Positions 9,247 to 18,924 of a stretch of 64,000 nucleotides of DNA are shown here, piece after piece (the stretch's first letter is position 1; each line of letters opens with the position of its first letter). Source of the DNA: an uncultured Stenotrophomonas sp. (GTDB lineage: Bacteria; Pseudomonadota; Gammaproteobacteria; Xanthomonadales; Xanthomonadaceae); NCBI RefSeq assembly GCF_945952405.1, contig NZ_CAMFIA010000008.1, positions 124,001 to 188,000 on the forward strand, given 5' to 3'. Under the pieces are notes generated by a model, which was not told the DNA's origin, ran no database searches, and was given only the letters and a program-made list of their open reading frames with translations. The translations under genes were made by a program, and so were the position numbers.

Positions 9247-10650
9247 ATGGCCTCCGCGATGGCGAAGATTCGACTCAAATTCGGCCTGACCGCGAAGACC
9301 TTCCTCGCGATCTTCACCGCCTGCCTGCTGGTGCTGGCAGTGAACGGTGTTGCCAGCCGCGTGGCCTTCCAGACCGGCTTCCTGGACTACCTCAACGAGC
9401 AGGGCGACCTGCGCATGCAGCGCCTGATGCCCCACCTGCAGCGCGAGTACAGCGCGCATGGCGGCTGGGAGCACCTGCGCAATGACAGCGACCGCTGGGC
9501 GCGGCTGCTGCGCCCGGACCTGGCGCATGGGCATGAAGGACCGGTGCCACCACTGTCCGACCAGACCGGCGTACCGTCGCGGCTGGGCCTGTTCGATGCG
9601 CAGCACCGGTTCGTGGCCGGCAATCCGGACGCCACCAGCGATGACGATCCGCATCCGGTGCAGCTGGATGGGCAGACCGTCGGCTGGCTGGGCATGGTGC
9701 CGTTCCAGACTGTCATCGCCACCAACGATCTGAACTTCTACAACACCCAGGTGCGCGCCTGGTGGGTGATCGGCGCCTCGCTGCTGCTGGTGACCGTGCT
9801 GCTGGCGTGGCTGGTGTCACGCGCACTGCGCCAGCGCCTGGCCAAGCTGGCCGCGGCGACCCACCGGCTCGCCGCCGGCGACTACGCCACCCGCATCGAG
9901 CGCACCAGCGACGACGAACTGGATGCGCTGGTCAACGACTTCAACCGGATGGCGCAGGCGCTGGACGATACCGAGCGCAACCGCCGCGCCTTCATCGCCG
10001 ATATCTCGCACGAACTGCGCACGCCGCTGGCGGTGGTGCGTGCCGAGCTGGAGGCGATCGAGGATGGCATCCGGCCGCTGGATCGCGCCAATCTCGGCGC
10101 CCTGCAGGGCGAGATCCGCCAGCTCGGCAAGCTGATCGACGACCTGCACGACCTGTCGATGACCCAGTCCGGCGGCCTGGCCTACCGCTTCGCGCCGCTG
10201 GACCTGGTGGCCCTGCTGCGCAGCGAGCTCAACGGCATGCGCGTGCGCTTCGGCAACGCCGGGCTGGCGCTGCAGGAAGACCTGCCGGAGGGCCCGCTGC
10301 AGGTCTCCGGCGATGAACGACGCCTGCAGCAGGTGCTCGCCAACCTGCTGGAGAACGCGCTGCGCTACACCCACGGCGGCGGCCACGTGCGGGTCCAGGC
10401 CATGCGCGTTCCCGCAGGCGTGCAACTGATCGTGGAAGACACCGCACCGGGCGTCCCGGCCGACAAGTGCGCGCTGCTGTTCGAGCGTTTCTACCGGGTG
10501 GAAAGTTCGCGCAATCGCGCCAGCGGCGGCAGCGGGCTGGGCCTGGCCATCAGCCACAACATCATCCTCGCCCACCACGGCCGCATCCACGCCGAACCCT
10601 CGCCGCTGGGCGGGCTGCGCGTGGTCATCACCCTGCCGGAGCCTGCATGA
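9247..10650 (+). CDS. smeS: Sensor histidine kinase, BaeS-like (SmeS)
   Basis: This is the membrane sensor of a two-component system. From the chosen ATG (467 residues) the order is: transmembrane helix near 15-35, a periplasmic sensor domain, a second transmembrane helix near 178-200, HAMP, the phosphoacceptor H-box DISHELRTPL near 253-262, and the HATPase domain with NLLENALRY and GSGLGLAISHN. No Shine-Dalgarno sequence marks the start; ATGs at 9151-side in-frame positions would add 32 atypical residues, and ATG 9259 would shorten it by four. The stop codon overlaps smeR. Divergence from smeABC matches the published S. maltophilia SmeSR-smeABC arrangement. Confidence 0.85.
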   Translation: MASAMAKIRLKFGLTAKTFLAIFTACLLVLAVNGVASRVAFQTGFLDYLNEQGDLRMQRLMPHLQREYSAHGGWEHLRNDSDRWARLLRPDLAHGHEGPVPPLSDQTGVPSRLGLFDAQHRFVAGNPDATSDDDPHPVQLDGQTVGWLGMVPFQTVIATNDLNFYNTQVRAWWVIGASLLLVTVLLAWLVSRALRQRLAKLAAATHRLAAGDYATRIERTSDDELDALVNDFNRMAQALDDTERNRRAFIADISHELRTPLAVVRAELEAIEDGIRPLDRANLGALQGEIRQLGKLIDDLHDLSMTQSGGLAYRFAPLDLVALLRSELNGMRVRFGNAGLALQEDLPEGPLQVSGDERRLQQVLANLLENALRYTHGGGHVRVQAMRVPAGVQLIVEDTAPGVPADKCALLFERFYRVESSRNRASGGSGLGLAISHNIILAHHGRIHAEPSPLGGLRVVITLPEPA

Positions 10651-11336
10651 GCACGTCCCCCGCCGCGTCGGCGAAGATCCTGATCGTCGAGGACGAGCCG
10701 CGCCTGGCCTCGGTGTTGCGCGATTACCTGGCTGCCGCCGGCATGGCCAGCGAATGGGTGGATGATGGCGGCCGGGTGATCGAAGCATTCGCGCGCTACC
10801 AGCCCGACCTGGTGCTGCTGGACCTGATGCTGCCGCAGCGCGACGGCGTTGACCTGTGCCGCGAACTGCGCGCCAGCAGCGACGTGCCGGTGATCATGGT
10901 CACCGCGCGGGTGGAGGAGATCGATCGCCTGCTCGGCCTGGAGATCGGCGCCGACGACTACATCTGCAAGCCGTTCAGCCCGCGCGAAGTGGTGGCGCGG
11001 GTGGTGGCGGTACTGCGCCGCTACCGCCCGGATCCGGGTGCGCGGGCCAGCAGCGGCCTGCACATCGACGAACCCGCCGCACGCGCCACCTGGAACGGCA
11101 AGGGCCTGGACCTGACCCCGGTGGAGTACCGTCTGCTGCGCACGCTGCTGGCTACGCCGGGCCGGATCTGGGCACGCGACGAACTGCTCGACCGCCTCTA
11201 CCTGGACCACCGCGTGGTGGTCGACCGCACCGTCGACAGCCATGTGCGCAACCTGCGCCGCAAACTGGCCGACGCCGGCATGGAAGGCGAACCGATCCGT
11301 TCGGTGTACGGAATGGGTTACAGCTACGAACCCTAG
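10647..11336 (+). CDS. smeR: OmpR-family response regulator (SmeR)
   Basis: This DNA-binding partner of the upstream kinase has 229 residues. The receiver domain starts ILIVEDEPRLA, has the phosphoacceptor aspartate in LVLLDLMLPQRDG near residue 59, and the conserved KPF lysine near 108. A winged-helix output domain follows, with LDLTPVEYRLLRTLLATPGRI and DRTVDSHVRNLRRKL. The start overlaps the smeS stop as ATGA, so the two proteins are translationally coupled. It most likely controls the divergent smeABC operon. A GTAG repeat pair follows seven bases after the stop. Confidence 0.88.
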   Translation: MSTSPAASAKILIVEDEPRLASVLRDYLAAAGMASEWVDDGGRVIEAFARYQPDLVLLDLMLPQRDGVDLCRELRASSDVPVIMVTARVEEIDRLLGLEIGADDYICKPFSPREVVARVVAVLRRYRPDPGARASSGLHIDEPAARATWNGKGLDLTPVEYRLLRTLLATPGRIWARDELLDRLYLDHRVVVDRTVDSHVRNLRRKLADAGMEGEPIRSVYGMGYSYEP

Positions 11337-11342
11337 CAACCT

Positions 11343-11412
11343 GTAGCGCCGAGCCCATGCTCGGCTGTGATGCTCGGCTGCCCTGCGGAGCCGGGCATGG
11401 GCTCGGCGCTAC
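11343..11412. repeat. Inverted pair of GTAG REP elements
   Basis: One element (GTAGCGCCGAGCCCATGC..., 11343-11365) faces a near-identical copy on the other strand (11388-11412). Together they can fold into one long hairpin with the two GTAG ends at its base. Such head-to-head pairs are typical of mobile REP dimers. The pair sits between smeR and the next gene and could end the smeSR transcript. Confidence 0.85.
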
Positions 11413-11465
11413 AACACCCCACGCGGGTATCATCGGCGGGTAACCGCTGATTTCCGGAGAGACCG

Positions 11466-11996
11466 ATGAACCCGCTGCGCCCCTTCCGCGACAAGATGCC
11501 CGTCCTCGGCGAGCGCGTGTACATCGATCCGGCCTGCACCCTCATCGGCGACGTGGAGCTGGCCGACGACGTGTCGGTGTGGCCGGGCACGATCATCCGC
11601 GGTGACGTCAACTACGTGCGCATCGGTGCGCGTACCAACGTGCAGGACGGCACCATCATCCATGTCAGCCACCACAGCCCGTACAACAAGGCCGGCTACC
11701 CGACCCTGATCGGCGAAGGCGTGACCGTCGGTCACGGCTGCATCATCCACGCCTGCACCATCGGTGATTACAGCCTGATCGGCATGGGCGCCTGCATCCT
11801 CGACGGTGCCCGCGTGGAGCGCCACGGCTTCGTCGGCGCCGGTGCGGTGATCGGTCCCGGCAAGGTGGTGGGTGAAGGCGAGCTGTGGGTCGGCAACCCG
11901 GCACGCCCGGCGCGCACGCTGAGCGCCAAGGAAATCGAGGCGCTGCACTACTCGGCCGACCACTACGTGCGGCTGAAGGACGAATATCGGGGCTGA
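11466..11996 (+). CDS. Gamma-carbonic-anhydrase-like hexapeptide-repeat protein (YrdA type)
   Basis: The 176-residue protein is made of left-handed beta-helix hexapeptide repeats (for example VSVWPGTIIRGDV, IGARTNVQDGTIIH, IGEGVTVGHGCIIH) and ends in a C-terminal helix, the fold of gamma-class carbonic anhydrases. The three metal-ligand histidines of the family are represented in IIHVSHH and TVGHGCIIH. YrdA/CaiE-like members bind metal, but many show little or no anhydrase activity, so the catalytic role is inference. The start MNPLRPFRDK is standard and is preceded by GGAGAG at a good distance. It is a single gene, 65 bases before the leader of the next operon. Confidence 0.88.
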   Translation: MNPLRPFRDKMPVLGERVYIDPACTLIGDVELADDVSVWPGTIIRGDVNYVRIGARTNVQDGTIIHVSHHSPYNKAGYPTLIGEGVTVGHGCIIHACTIGDYSLIGMGACILDGARVERHGFVGAGAVIGPGKVVGEGELWVGNPARPARTLSAKEIEALHYSADHYVRLKDEYRG

Positions 11997-12060
11997 GCCG
12001 CCAACGGCGGCATGCGGCTCTGCTAAAGTCTTGGCCCGACCAGGACCTGTCGAGACCCCC

Positions 12061-12120
12061 ATGCCTGTGGCTGCCTGCCGGAGAGGACTCCGGCGCCCAC
12101 AACCAAGGCCGTCGCACTGA
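12061..12120 (+). CDS. Possible 19-residue leader peptide upstream of the RDD gene
   Basis: An ATG at 12061 opens a short frame encoding MPVAACRRGLRRPQPRPSH. Its TGA overlaps the ATG of the RDD gene by one base (TGATG). The peptide is Arg/Pro-rich. The frame contains a perfect 7-bp hairpin at 12077-12094 (GCCGGAG and CTCCGGC) with AGGA exposed in the loop. A TAAAGT sequence at 12024-12029 could be a -10 box. No ribosome-binding site is obvious before the short frame, so whether it is translated is uncertain; the exact stop/start overlap is the main support. Confidence 0.35.
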   Translation: MPVAACRRGLRRPQPRPSH

Positions 12121-12809
12121 TGGCCGCAGCGATGCTCGATACCTACCGCGAGGTGGTGACGCCGGAGGGTGTGCTGCTGCAGTTGCCGGCCGCCGGCTCG
12201 CTGCCCCGGGCGCTGGCCTGGCTGATCGATCTCGGCGTGCGCATCGCGGTGCTGGTGCTGATGTCGTTTCCGCTGGCCCTGCTCGACACGTTCGGCTTCG
12301 GCCTCTACCTGGTGCTGATGTTCCTGGTCTACTGGACCTACCCGATCGTCTGCGAAGCGCTGTGGGGCCGTACCCTGGGCAAGCGCGCACTCGGCCTGCG
12401 CGTGCTGTCGCGGGAGGGCGCACCGGTCGGCTGGATGGCGGCGATCACCCGCAACCTGCTGCGTACCGTGGACATGCTGCCGTTCGGCTACGCACTGGGC
12501 CTGCTCAGCAGCCTGTTCGATCCCCACGGCCGTCGCCTTGGCGACCTGGTGGCCGGCACCGTGGTGGTGCATGCGCCCTCGCTGTACCTGCCGCCGCCGC
12601 CGACCATCGACAGCGTGCTGGCACCGCCGCAGCCGCTGCGCCCGGAAGAGCAGGCGGCGCTGATGGCGTTCGCCGAACGCGCACCGCGGCTGCCGGCTGC
12701 GCGCCAGCAGGAGCTGGCCGGGATCGCCGAACCGCTGACCGGTACCCAGGGCCAGATCGGCGTGCTGCGCCTGTATGCCATGGCCAACTGGCTGTTGGGG
12801 CGGCGATGA
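12120..12809 (+). CDS. RDD-family membrane protein
   Basis: The 229-residue product has an RDD domain of about 130 residues: GSLPRALAWLIDLGVRIAV (with the Arg and Asp of the family name), two hydrophobic helices near residues 40-80, the motif EALWGRTLGKRALGLRV near 80-97 and a third hydrophobic region. The C-terminal 70 residues are soluble. RDD proteins are poorly understood inner-membrane proteins, some linked to ion transport. The start at 12120 overlaps the stop of the putative leader; an ATG at 12132 is an alternative. The stop overlaps the next gene as ATGA. It is the first of six tightly coupled genes. Confidence 0.85.
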   Translation: MAAAMLDTYREVVTPEGVLLQLPAAGSLPRALAWLIDLGVRIAVLVLMSFPLALLDTFGFGLYLVLMFLVYWTYPIVCEALWGRTLGKRALGLRVLSREGAPVGWMAAITRNLLRTVDMLPFGYALGLLSSLFDPHGRRLGDLVAGTVVVHAPSLYLPPPPTIDSVLAPPQPLRPEEQAALMAFAERAPRLPAARQQELAGIAEPLTGTQGQIGVLRLYAMANWLLGRR

Positions 12810-13798
12810 AGCAGGAACAGTTCGTTGCCCGCTACCAGCAGGAGTGGCAGGACCTGGAGCAGTGGCTGCTGCTGCGCGCGGGCGCCTCGCGCCGCACGCG
12901 GCGCAAGGCCAGCGGCCTGGCCCTGGATGACACCGCCGTCCCGCAGCGCTACCGGCGCCTGTGCCAGCAGCTGGCGCTGGCCCGCGAACGCGGCTACAGC
13001 CCGCAGCTGGTGCAGCGCCTGCAGCAGTTGATGCAGCAGGGCCACAGCGTGCTGTACCGCACCCGGCCGACACGCTGGCGCGCGGCGCTGGAATTCCTGG
13101 TGGCCGATTTCCCGTTGCTGGTGCGCAGCCAGGCGCGCAGCATGTGGGTGGCGTTGGCGATGTTCGCGCTGCCGGCACTGGCCTGCTTCGTACTGGCGCA
13201 GGTCTATCCGGACCTGATCCACATGCTGATGGACAACCGCCAGATCGCCGCGATGGAGCGCATGTACGACCCGGCCGCCGAACGCCTGGGCCGCGACAGC
13301 GGTACCGACTGGATGATGTTCGGCCACTACGTGATGAACAACATCAGCATCGCGCTGCGCACCTTCGCCAGCGGCCTGCTGGCCGGACTCGGCACGTTGC
13401 TGGTGCTGCTGTTCAATGGCGTGACCCTCGGCGCGGTGGCGGGCCACCTGCAGCATATCGGCCACGGCGGGCCGTTCTGGCGCTTCGTCGCCGGCCACGG
13501 TGCCTTCGAGCTGACCGCGATCGTGATCGCCGGCGGTGCCGGCCTGCAGCTGGGCATGAAGCTGCTGGCTCCAGGCCGGCGCAGCCGCCTCGATGCGCTG
13601 GTCGACGGTGGCCGCATCGGTGCCCGGTTGTGCCTCGGCGTGGCCTTCATGCTGCTGGTTGCGGCCTTCATCGAGGCGTTCTGGTCGTCAATCGCCGAAG
13701 TACCGGCATGGGGCAAGTTCAGCGTGGCCGGCGTGCTGTGGGCCGGCGTGCTGCTGTGGCTGTGGCGCGGTGGGCGTGGAGGCGGCGATGCGCATTGA
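12806..13798 (+). CDS. SpoIIM-like (stage II sporulation protein M family) membrane protein
   Basis: The 330-residue product has a soluble N-terminal region of about 110 residues, then multiple transmembrane helices starting near SMWVALAMFALPALACFVLAQ, with GHYVMNNISIALRTFASG and GVTLGAVAGHLQHIGHG in the middle. This matches the SpoIIM/DUF95 family. The family name comes from Bacillus sporulation, but Gram-negative members commonly sit beside RDD, MoxR and DUF58 genes, as here; this organism is not a spore former. It overlaps the RDD gene by four bases and the following gene by eleven. The molecular function is unknown. Confidence 0.85.
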   Translation: MKQEQFVARYQQEWQDLEQWLLLRAGASRRTRRKASGLALDDTAVPQRYRRLCQQLALARERGYSPQLVQRLQQLMQQGHSVLYRTRPTRWRAALEFLVADFPLLVRSQARSMWVALAMFALPALACFVLAQVYPDLIHMLMDNRQIAAMERMYDPAAERLGRDSGTDWMMFGHYVMNNISIALRTFASGLLAGLGTLLVLLFNGVTLGAVAGHLQHIGHGGPFWRFVAGHGAFELTAIVIAGGAGLQLGMKLLAPGRRSRLDALVDGGRIGARLCLGVAFMLLVAAFIEAFWSSIAEVPAWGKFSVAGVLWAGVLLWLWRGGRGGGDAH

Positions 13799-15404
13799 CC
13801 GCCTGGACGTGGTGCTGCGCGCCCGCAGCGGCTGGGAAGCCATGGAACTGGGCAGTGCCCTCGCCCGCCGCCACGCGCGCGCGGTGTGGGGCAGCTGGCT
13901 GCTGGCCAGTGCGCCGCTGTTCCTGCTCTTCAATGCGCTCGGCTGGTGGCTGGATGCGTTCGGCTGGGCGTGGCTGGCGATGTGGTGGTGCAAGCCGCTG
14001 TTCGAACGCGCGCCACTGTACGTGCTCTCGTGCGGCATCTTCGGCGAGCCGGTGGGCGCGCTGGCGGCACTGCGCGCGCAGCGCCACTGGGGCAACAGCG
14101 GCTTCTGGGGCTACCTGGGCTGGCGCCGCTTCAGCGTGCTGCGCAGCCTGTGCCTGCCGGTGAACCTGCTGGAAGGCAACGCGCCGGGCCAGCGCGGCCC
14201 CCGTCGTCGCGCGGTGGCCGCCGGCGTTGCCGGGTCGGCCCTGGTGCTGACGGTGACCTGCATGGCGTTCGAAGCGGTGCTGGTGTCCGGCACGATCGGC
14301 GCGGTGTTCATGTTCATGCCGCTGGACCTGATGTCCGAATCCTGGCGCGCAGCGTGGGACATGATCGGCCAGGACACCCCGGCATGGGCTCAATTGGGCT
14401 TCAACCTGGCGTGCTGGCTGGCCTCGGTGATGATCGGCCCGTTCTTCGTCGGTGCCGGCTTCGGCCTGTACTTGAACCGGCGTACCCAGATGGAAGCCTG
14501 GGATGTCGAAATCGCCCTGCGCCGGCTGCGTGATCGCCTGCTGCCGGCGGCGTCGACGCTGGCCCTGCTGCTGTGCCTGGCGCTGCCATTGGCCTCCGCG
14601 CCGGCGCATGCCCAGGATCCGGATGCCGAGCCTGCGCGTGCGCTGGGCAAGCCCAGCGACCTCGCCAGCGATGACGGCGACGATGCGCCTGCGGTCGACC
14701 CGGCCAATACCGCGGCCACGATCTTCGGCAGCACGCCGGTGGATACCGCCGGTTTCCGCCAGGCGGTGAACCGCGCCTTTGAAGACCCGTTGCAGCGGCC
14801 GACCCGCCAGGTCACGCACTGGAAGCCGATCGAACAGGCCGAGAAGAAGAAGAAGGAAGACAAGCAGCTGCAGAGTGACAGCAGCAACCAGGCAGAACGC
14901 AAGCCGCGCAAGGACGGTATCGCCTGGCTGGCGCGGTTGGCCGAATGGGGCCTGTGGGGCCTGCTGGGCATCCTGCTGCTGGTCCTGTTGCTGACCGCAC
15001 GGCTGTGGCTGCCCTGGCTGCGCGGCAGCGGCCGGCGCAAGGCCGAGGCGGCGCCGTCGGTGGTCGAGGAAGCGGTGGAACTGCCCGCGGTGCTGCCGCC
15101 GGATGTGGCCACCCAGGCCGGCCTGCTCTGGGACCAGGGCCGGCCACGCCAGGCGCTGGCCCTGCTCTACCGCGCCAGCGTGCGCACGGTGGGCGAGCGC
15201 AGCGGCATCGCACTGCCCCCCGGCGCCACCGAAGCGCAGTGCCTGCGCGCTTCGCGGCGCATGCCCGACGCCAGCGACCGCGAGCTGTTCGCGCGCATCG
15301 TGCGCATGTGGCAGTACGCCGCTTATGCGGGCCAACTGCCCAGCCGCGGCGACTTCAACACGCTGGCCGACGCGCTTCGCCAGCAGTACCGGTGGCAGGC
15401 ATGA
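13788..15404 (+). CDS. Multi-span membrane protein with C-terminal DUF4129 domain
   Basis: The 538-residue protein begins inside the end of the SpoIIM-like gene. The N-terminal 240 residues carry several hydrophobic helices. A further hydrophobic stretch near 250-275 ends in APAHAQ, like a signal-peptide cleavage region. An acidic linker and a Lys/Gln-rich stretch (EKKKKEDKQLQ) follow, then a strong transmembrane helix near 380-410. The last 95 residues (WDQGRPRQALALLYRASV ... RGDFNTLADALRQQY) match DUF4129, often found with transglutaminase-like and MoxR-linked genes. The internal signal-like region hints at a fusion of two formerly separate proteins. Function unknown. Confidence 0.8.
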   Translation: MRIDRLDVVLRARSGWEAMELGSALARRHARAVWGSWLLASAPLFLLFNALGWWLDAFGWAWLAMWWCKPLFERAPLYVLSCGIFGEPVGALAALRAQRHWGNSGFWGYLGWRRFSVLRSLCLPVNLLEGNAPGQRGPRRRAVAAGVAGSALVLTVTCMAFEAVLVSGTIGAVFMFMPLDLMSESWRAAWDMIGQDTPAWAQLGFNLACWLASVMIGPFFVGAGFGLYLNRRTQMEAWDVEIALRRLRDRLLPAASTLALLLCLALPLASAPAHAQDPDAEPARALGKPSDLASDDGDDAPAVDPANTAATIFGSTPVDTAGFRQAVNRAFEDPLQRPTRQVTHWKPIEQAEKKKKEDKQLQSDSSNQAERKPRKDGIAWLARLAEWGLWGLLGILLLVLLLTARLWLPWLRGSGRRKAEAAPSVVEEAVELPAVLPPDVATQAGLLWDQGRPRQALALLYRASVRTVGERSGIALPPGATEAQCLRASRRMPDASDRELFARIVRMWQYAAYAGQLPSRGDFNTLADALRQQYRWQA

Positions 15405-16560
15405 GCCCACGCCTGTTCTGGTCATTGCTGCTGGGCCTGCTGGTGCTGCTCGGCGTGCCGCTCACCATCCTCTACCTGCGCACGCACGAGCGGGTGACCG
15501 AGACCCTCACCCTGCCGCCGCAGGGCGAGGCCGGCTACAACCCGTTGTACGTGCTGGGCCAGGCGCTGCGCGCCGATGGCATCGACGTGCATTCGCGGCC
15601 CCGGCTGGAACTGCAGCAGATGACGCTGGCACCCGATGACACGGTGGTGCTGCTGCAGGACAGCAGCGAACTTCCGGCACCGACCGCCCGCCAGCTGCTG
15701 GACTGGGTTGGCCGTGGCGGCCACCTGCTGGTACGCACGCCGCCACCGGCCGAGGACGATGCCAGCAGCACGCAGGGGCCATTGCTGGACCAACTGGGCG
15801 TGGACAGCCTGTTCCAGCGCAGCGAATGCCAGCCGTTCCAGATCGACGAGGGCCTGCCCCGCAACGAATTCTGTGGTAGCCGCCGCTTCACGCTCGGTTT
15901 TGCCGCGCGTGCACAGGCCGAGCGCCGCTGGGGCGGCGACCGCGACCTGGTGTTCGCACGGCTGCAGCACGGCCAGGGCCGGGTCAGCGTGCTGGCGGAC
16001 ATGGAGTTCATGCGCGGCGATCTCGATCGGGACGCCGGTCCGGCCGGCGCCGGGCTGCACGACCCCGCGCACCGCGACCTGGCCCGCTACCTGCTCGATC
16101 CGAACTACGGCAAGGGCGCGGTCTGGCTGATCTACGCCAGCCGCCCGCCGTCGCTGTGGTCGCGCGTGTTCTACCAGGGCTGGCCGCTGTGGGCGCCACT
16201 GCTGCTGGCCCTGCTGGGTTGGCTGTGGGCGCGCGCGCAGCGCTTCGGCAGCGTGCTGCCATCGCCGGTCCTGGAACGCCGTTCGCTGCTGGAGCACGTG
16301 CGCGCCAGCGGCGAGCTGCTGCTGCGCTTCGGTCACGGCACACGCCTGTACGACGCCGTGCTCGCCCTGTTCCTGCATCGCCTGCGGCTGCGCGCTCCGC
16401 TCGCCGCCGCACTCGAGGGCGCCCCCCGCGAACAGGCCATCGCCGCGCTGCTGAAGTGGCCGCAAGGCCGCGTCGCCAGCGCACTCACGCCCCCTCCGCC
16501 GCACGATACCTCCGCCCTGCGCGAGCGCATCCGCTTGCTGCTCCAGATGAGATCCCTGCT

Positions 16561-16564
<4 letters not shown>
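15401..16564 (+). CDS. DUF4350-domain membrane protein
   Basis: The 387-residue product starts [21 protein letters not shown], an N-terminal membrane anchor. An extracytoplasmic domain follows with [18 protein letters not shown] and [16 protein letters not shown], typical of DUF4350 (a GATase-like fold). A second transmembrane helix ([17 protein letters not shown]) lies near residues 255-280, then a cytosolic tail. It is coupled by ATGA overlaps to the genes on both sides. Members of this family regularly sit between DUF4129 and MoxR genes. No catalytic residues can be assigned. Confidence 0.82.
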
Positions 16565-17543
<979 letters not shown>

Positions 17544-17547
<4 letters not shown>

Positions 17548-18842
17548 GGCCTGCCCCGCTGCTGCTGGCACTGCTGTTGGCCTGGGCCGCACTGGGCGGC
17601 CTGGTGCTGGGCGGCCTGCTGCCGCGCTGGAGCTGGGTGCTGGCCGCCGTGGCGATCGCGCTGCCGGCGCTGCTGGATCTGTGGCGGCAGCGGCGGCGCC
17701 CTTCGCCCCAGGTGCAGCGCGAGCTTCCCGAAGCACTGGCACTGGGCGTGCGCCGCGAAGCCGCACTGCGGCTGCAGGCAGACACAGCGATGACCGTGCA
17801 GGTATTCGACCTGGTGCCGGGGGGCTGGCCGCTGCAATCGCTACCGCAGCGCCTGCGCCTGCAGGCCGGCCGCACTTCCACCCTGCACTACCACCTGCAG
17901 CCGCTGCAGCGCGGGCATTTCCGCTTCGAAGGCGTGCACCTGCGCATGCGCTCGCCCTGGCGGCTGTGGTGGCAGCAGCGCACCCTGCCGCCGGCGCTGG
18001 AGGTACGTGTCTATCCAAACTTCGTGCCCCTCACCCGCTTCGCCCTGTTCAGTGCCGACCAGGCCTCGCGGCTGGTCGGCGCGCACGTGAAGCGCCGCCG
18101 CGGCGAAGGCACCGACTTCCACCAGATGCGCGAGTACCGCGTCGGCGACAGCCTGCGCCAGCTTGACTGGAAGGCCACCGCGCGAGCGCGCAAGCTGATC
18201 TCGCGCGAGTACCAGGACGAGAAGAACCAGCAGCTGCTGCTGATGCTCGACAGCGGCCGCCGCATGCTGGCCAGCGAAGGCGGGCTGTCGCACTTCGACC
18301 ACGCGTTGAACGCTTCGCTGGTGGTGGCCTACCTGGCGCTGCGCCAGGGCGACGCCGCCGGCCTGTTCGCTGCGGGCGGCGAACGCCGCTGGGTCCAGCC
18401 GCAACGCGGCATGGGTACGGTCGAGCACCTGCTCCGCGCCAGCTACGACCTGCAGCCCCGTGCGGTGGCCACCGATTACCTGGCCGCCGCCACCGAAGTG
18501 TCGTTGCGCCAGCGCCGGCGCGCACTGGTGATGCTGGTCAGCAACGTGCGTGACGAGGACATTGAAGACCTGCTGGCAGCGGTGCGCCTGCTGCAGCGGC
18601 GCCACCTGGTGTGCGTGGCCAGTCTGCGCGAACGCGAACTGGACGCTGTGCTGGAAGGCGAAGTGCAGACGCTGGAGGAGGCCGCCCAGGCCGGTGCCGC
18701 CGCGCTGTACCTGCAACAGCGCGCGAAGGCGCATGACGCACTGCGCAGCGAGAAGGTGATGGTGCTGGACGTGACGGCCGATGCCTTGCCCGCCGCGCTG
18801 GTGGAGCGCTACCTGGCGGTGAAGCGCGAAGGACTGCTCTGA
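17544..18842 (+). CDS. DUF58-domain protein, MoxR partner
   Basis: The 432-residue product has two N-terminal transmembrane helices (residues about 4-45), then a soluble region with the DUF58 signature [20 protein letters not shown] near 183-205 and [15 protein letters not shown] vWA-like segment [11 protein letters not shown] near 233-243 keeps a DxS metal-site-like motif. DUF58 proteins are the usual companions of MoxR ATPases, and the two genes overlap here. It is the last gene of the operon; a GTAG repeat follows 24 bases after its stop and separates it from a convergent gene. Confidence 0.88.
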
Positions 18843-18866
18843 GCAGACGCCGGGCGCGTCGCGCTG

Positions 18867-18924
18867 GTAGGTGCCAACCTTGGTTGGTACACCACCAGCA
18901 GCGCCGCCCCAGGTCGGCATCTAC
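18867..18924. repeat. GTAG REP element facing a degenerate inverted copy
   Basis: GTAG plus the palindrome GTGCCAACC-TT-GGTTGGTAC (18867-18890) faces a decayed copy read from the other strand (18908-18924, CCAGGTCGGCATCTAC). The CTAC at 18921-18924 holds the TAG stop codon of the minus-strand gene that ends here. Confidence 0.8.

Noticed and set aside
11466..11996. Acetyltransferase (LpxA/CysE-like) from hexapeptide repeats
   Set aside because: The histidine pattern and length follow the YrdA/gamma-carbonic-anhydrase group; no acyltransferase-specific extension is present.
12071..12120. Possible glycine-type riboswitch (GGAGAG segment) before the RDD gene
   Set aside because: Only the GGAGAG string matches; the other conserved core segments are absent. 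The stretch is better explained as a short hairpin within a leader frame.
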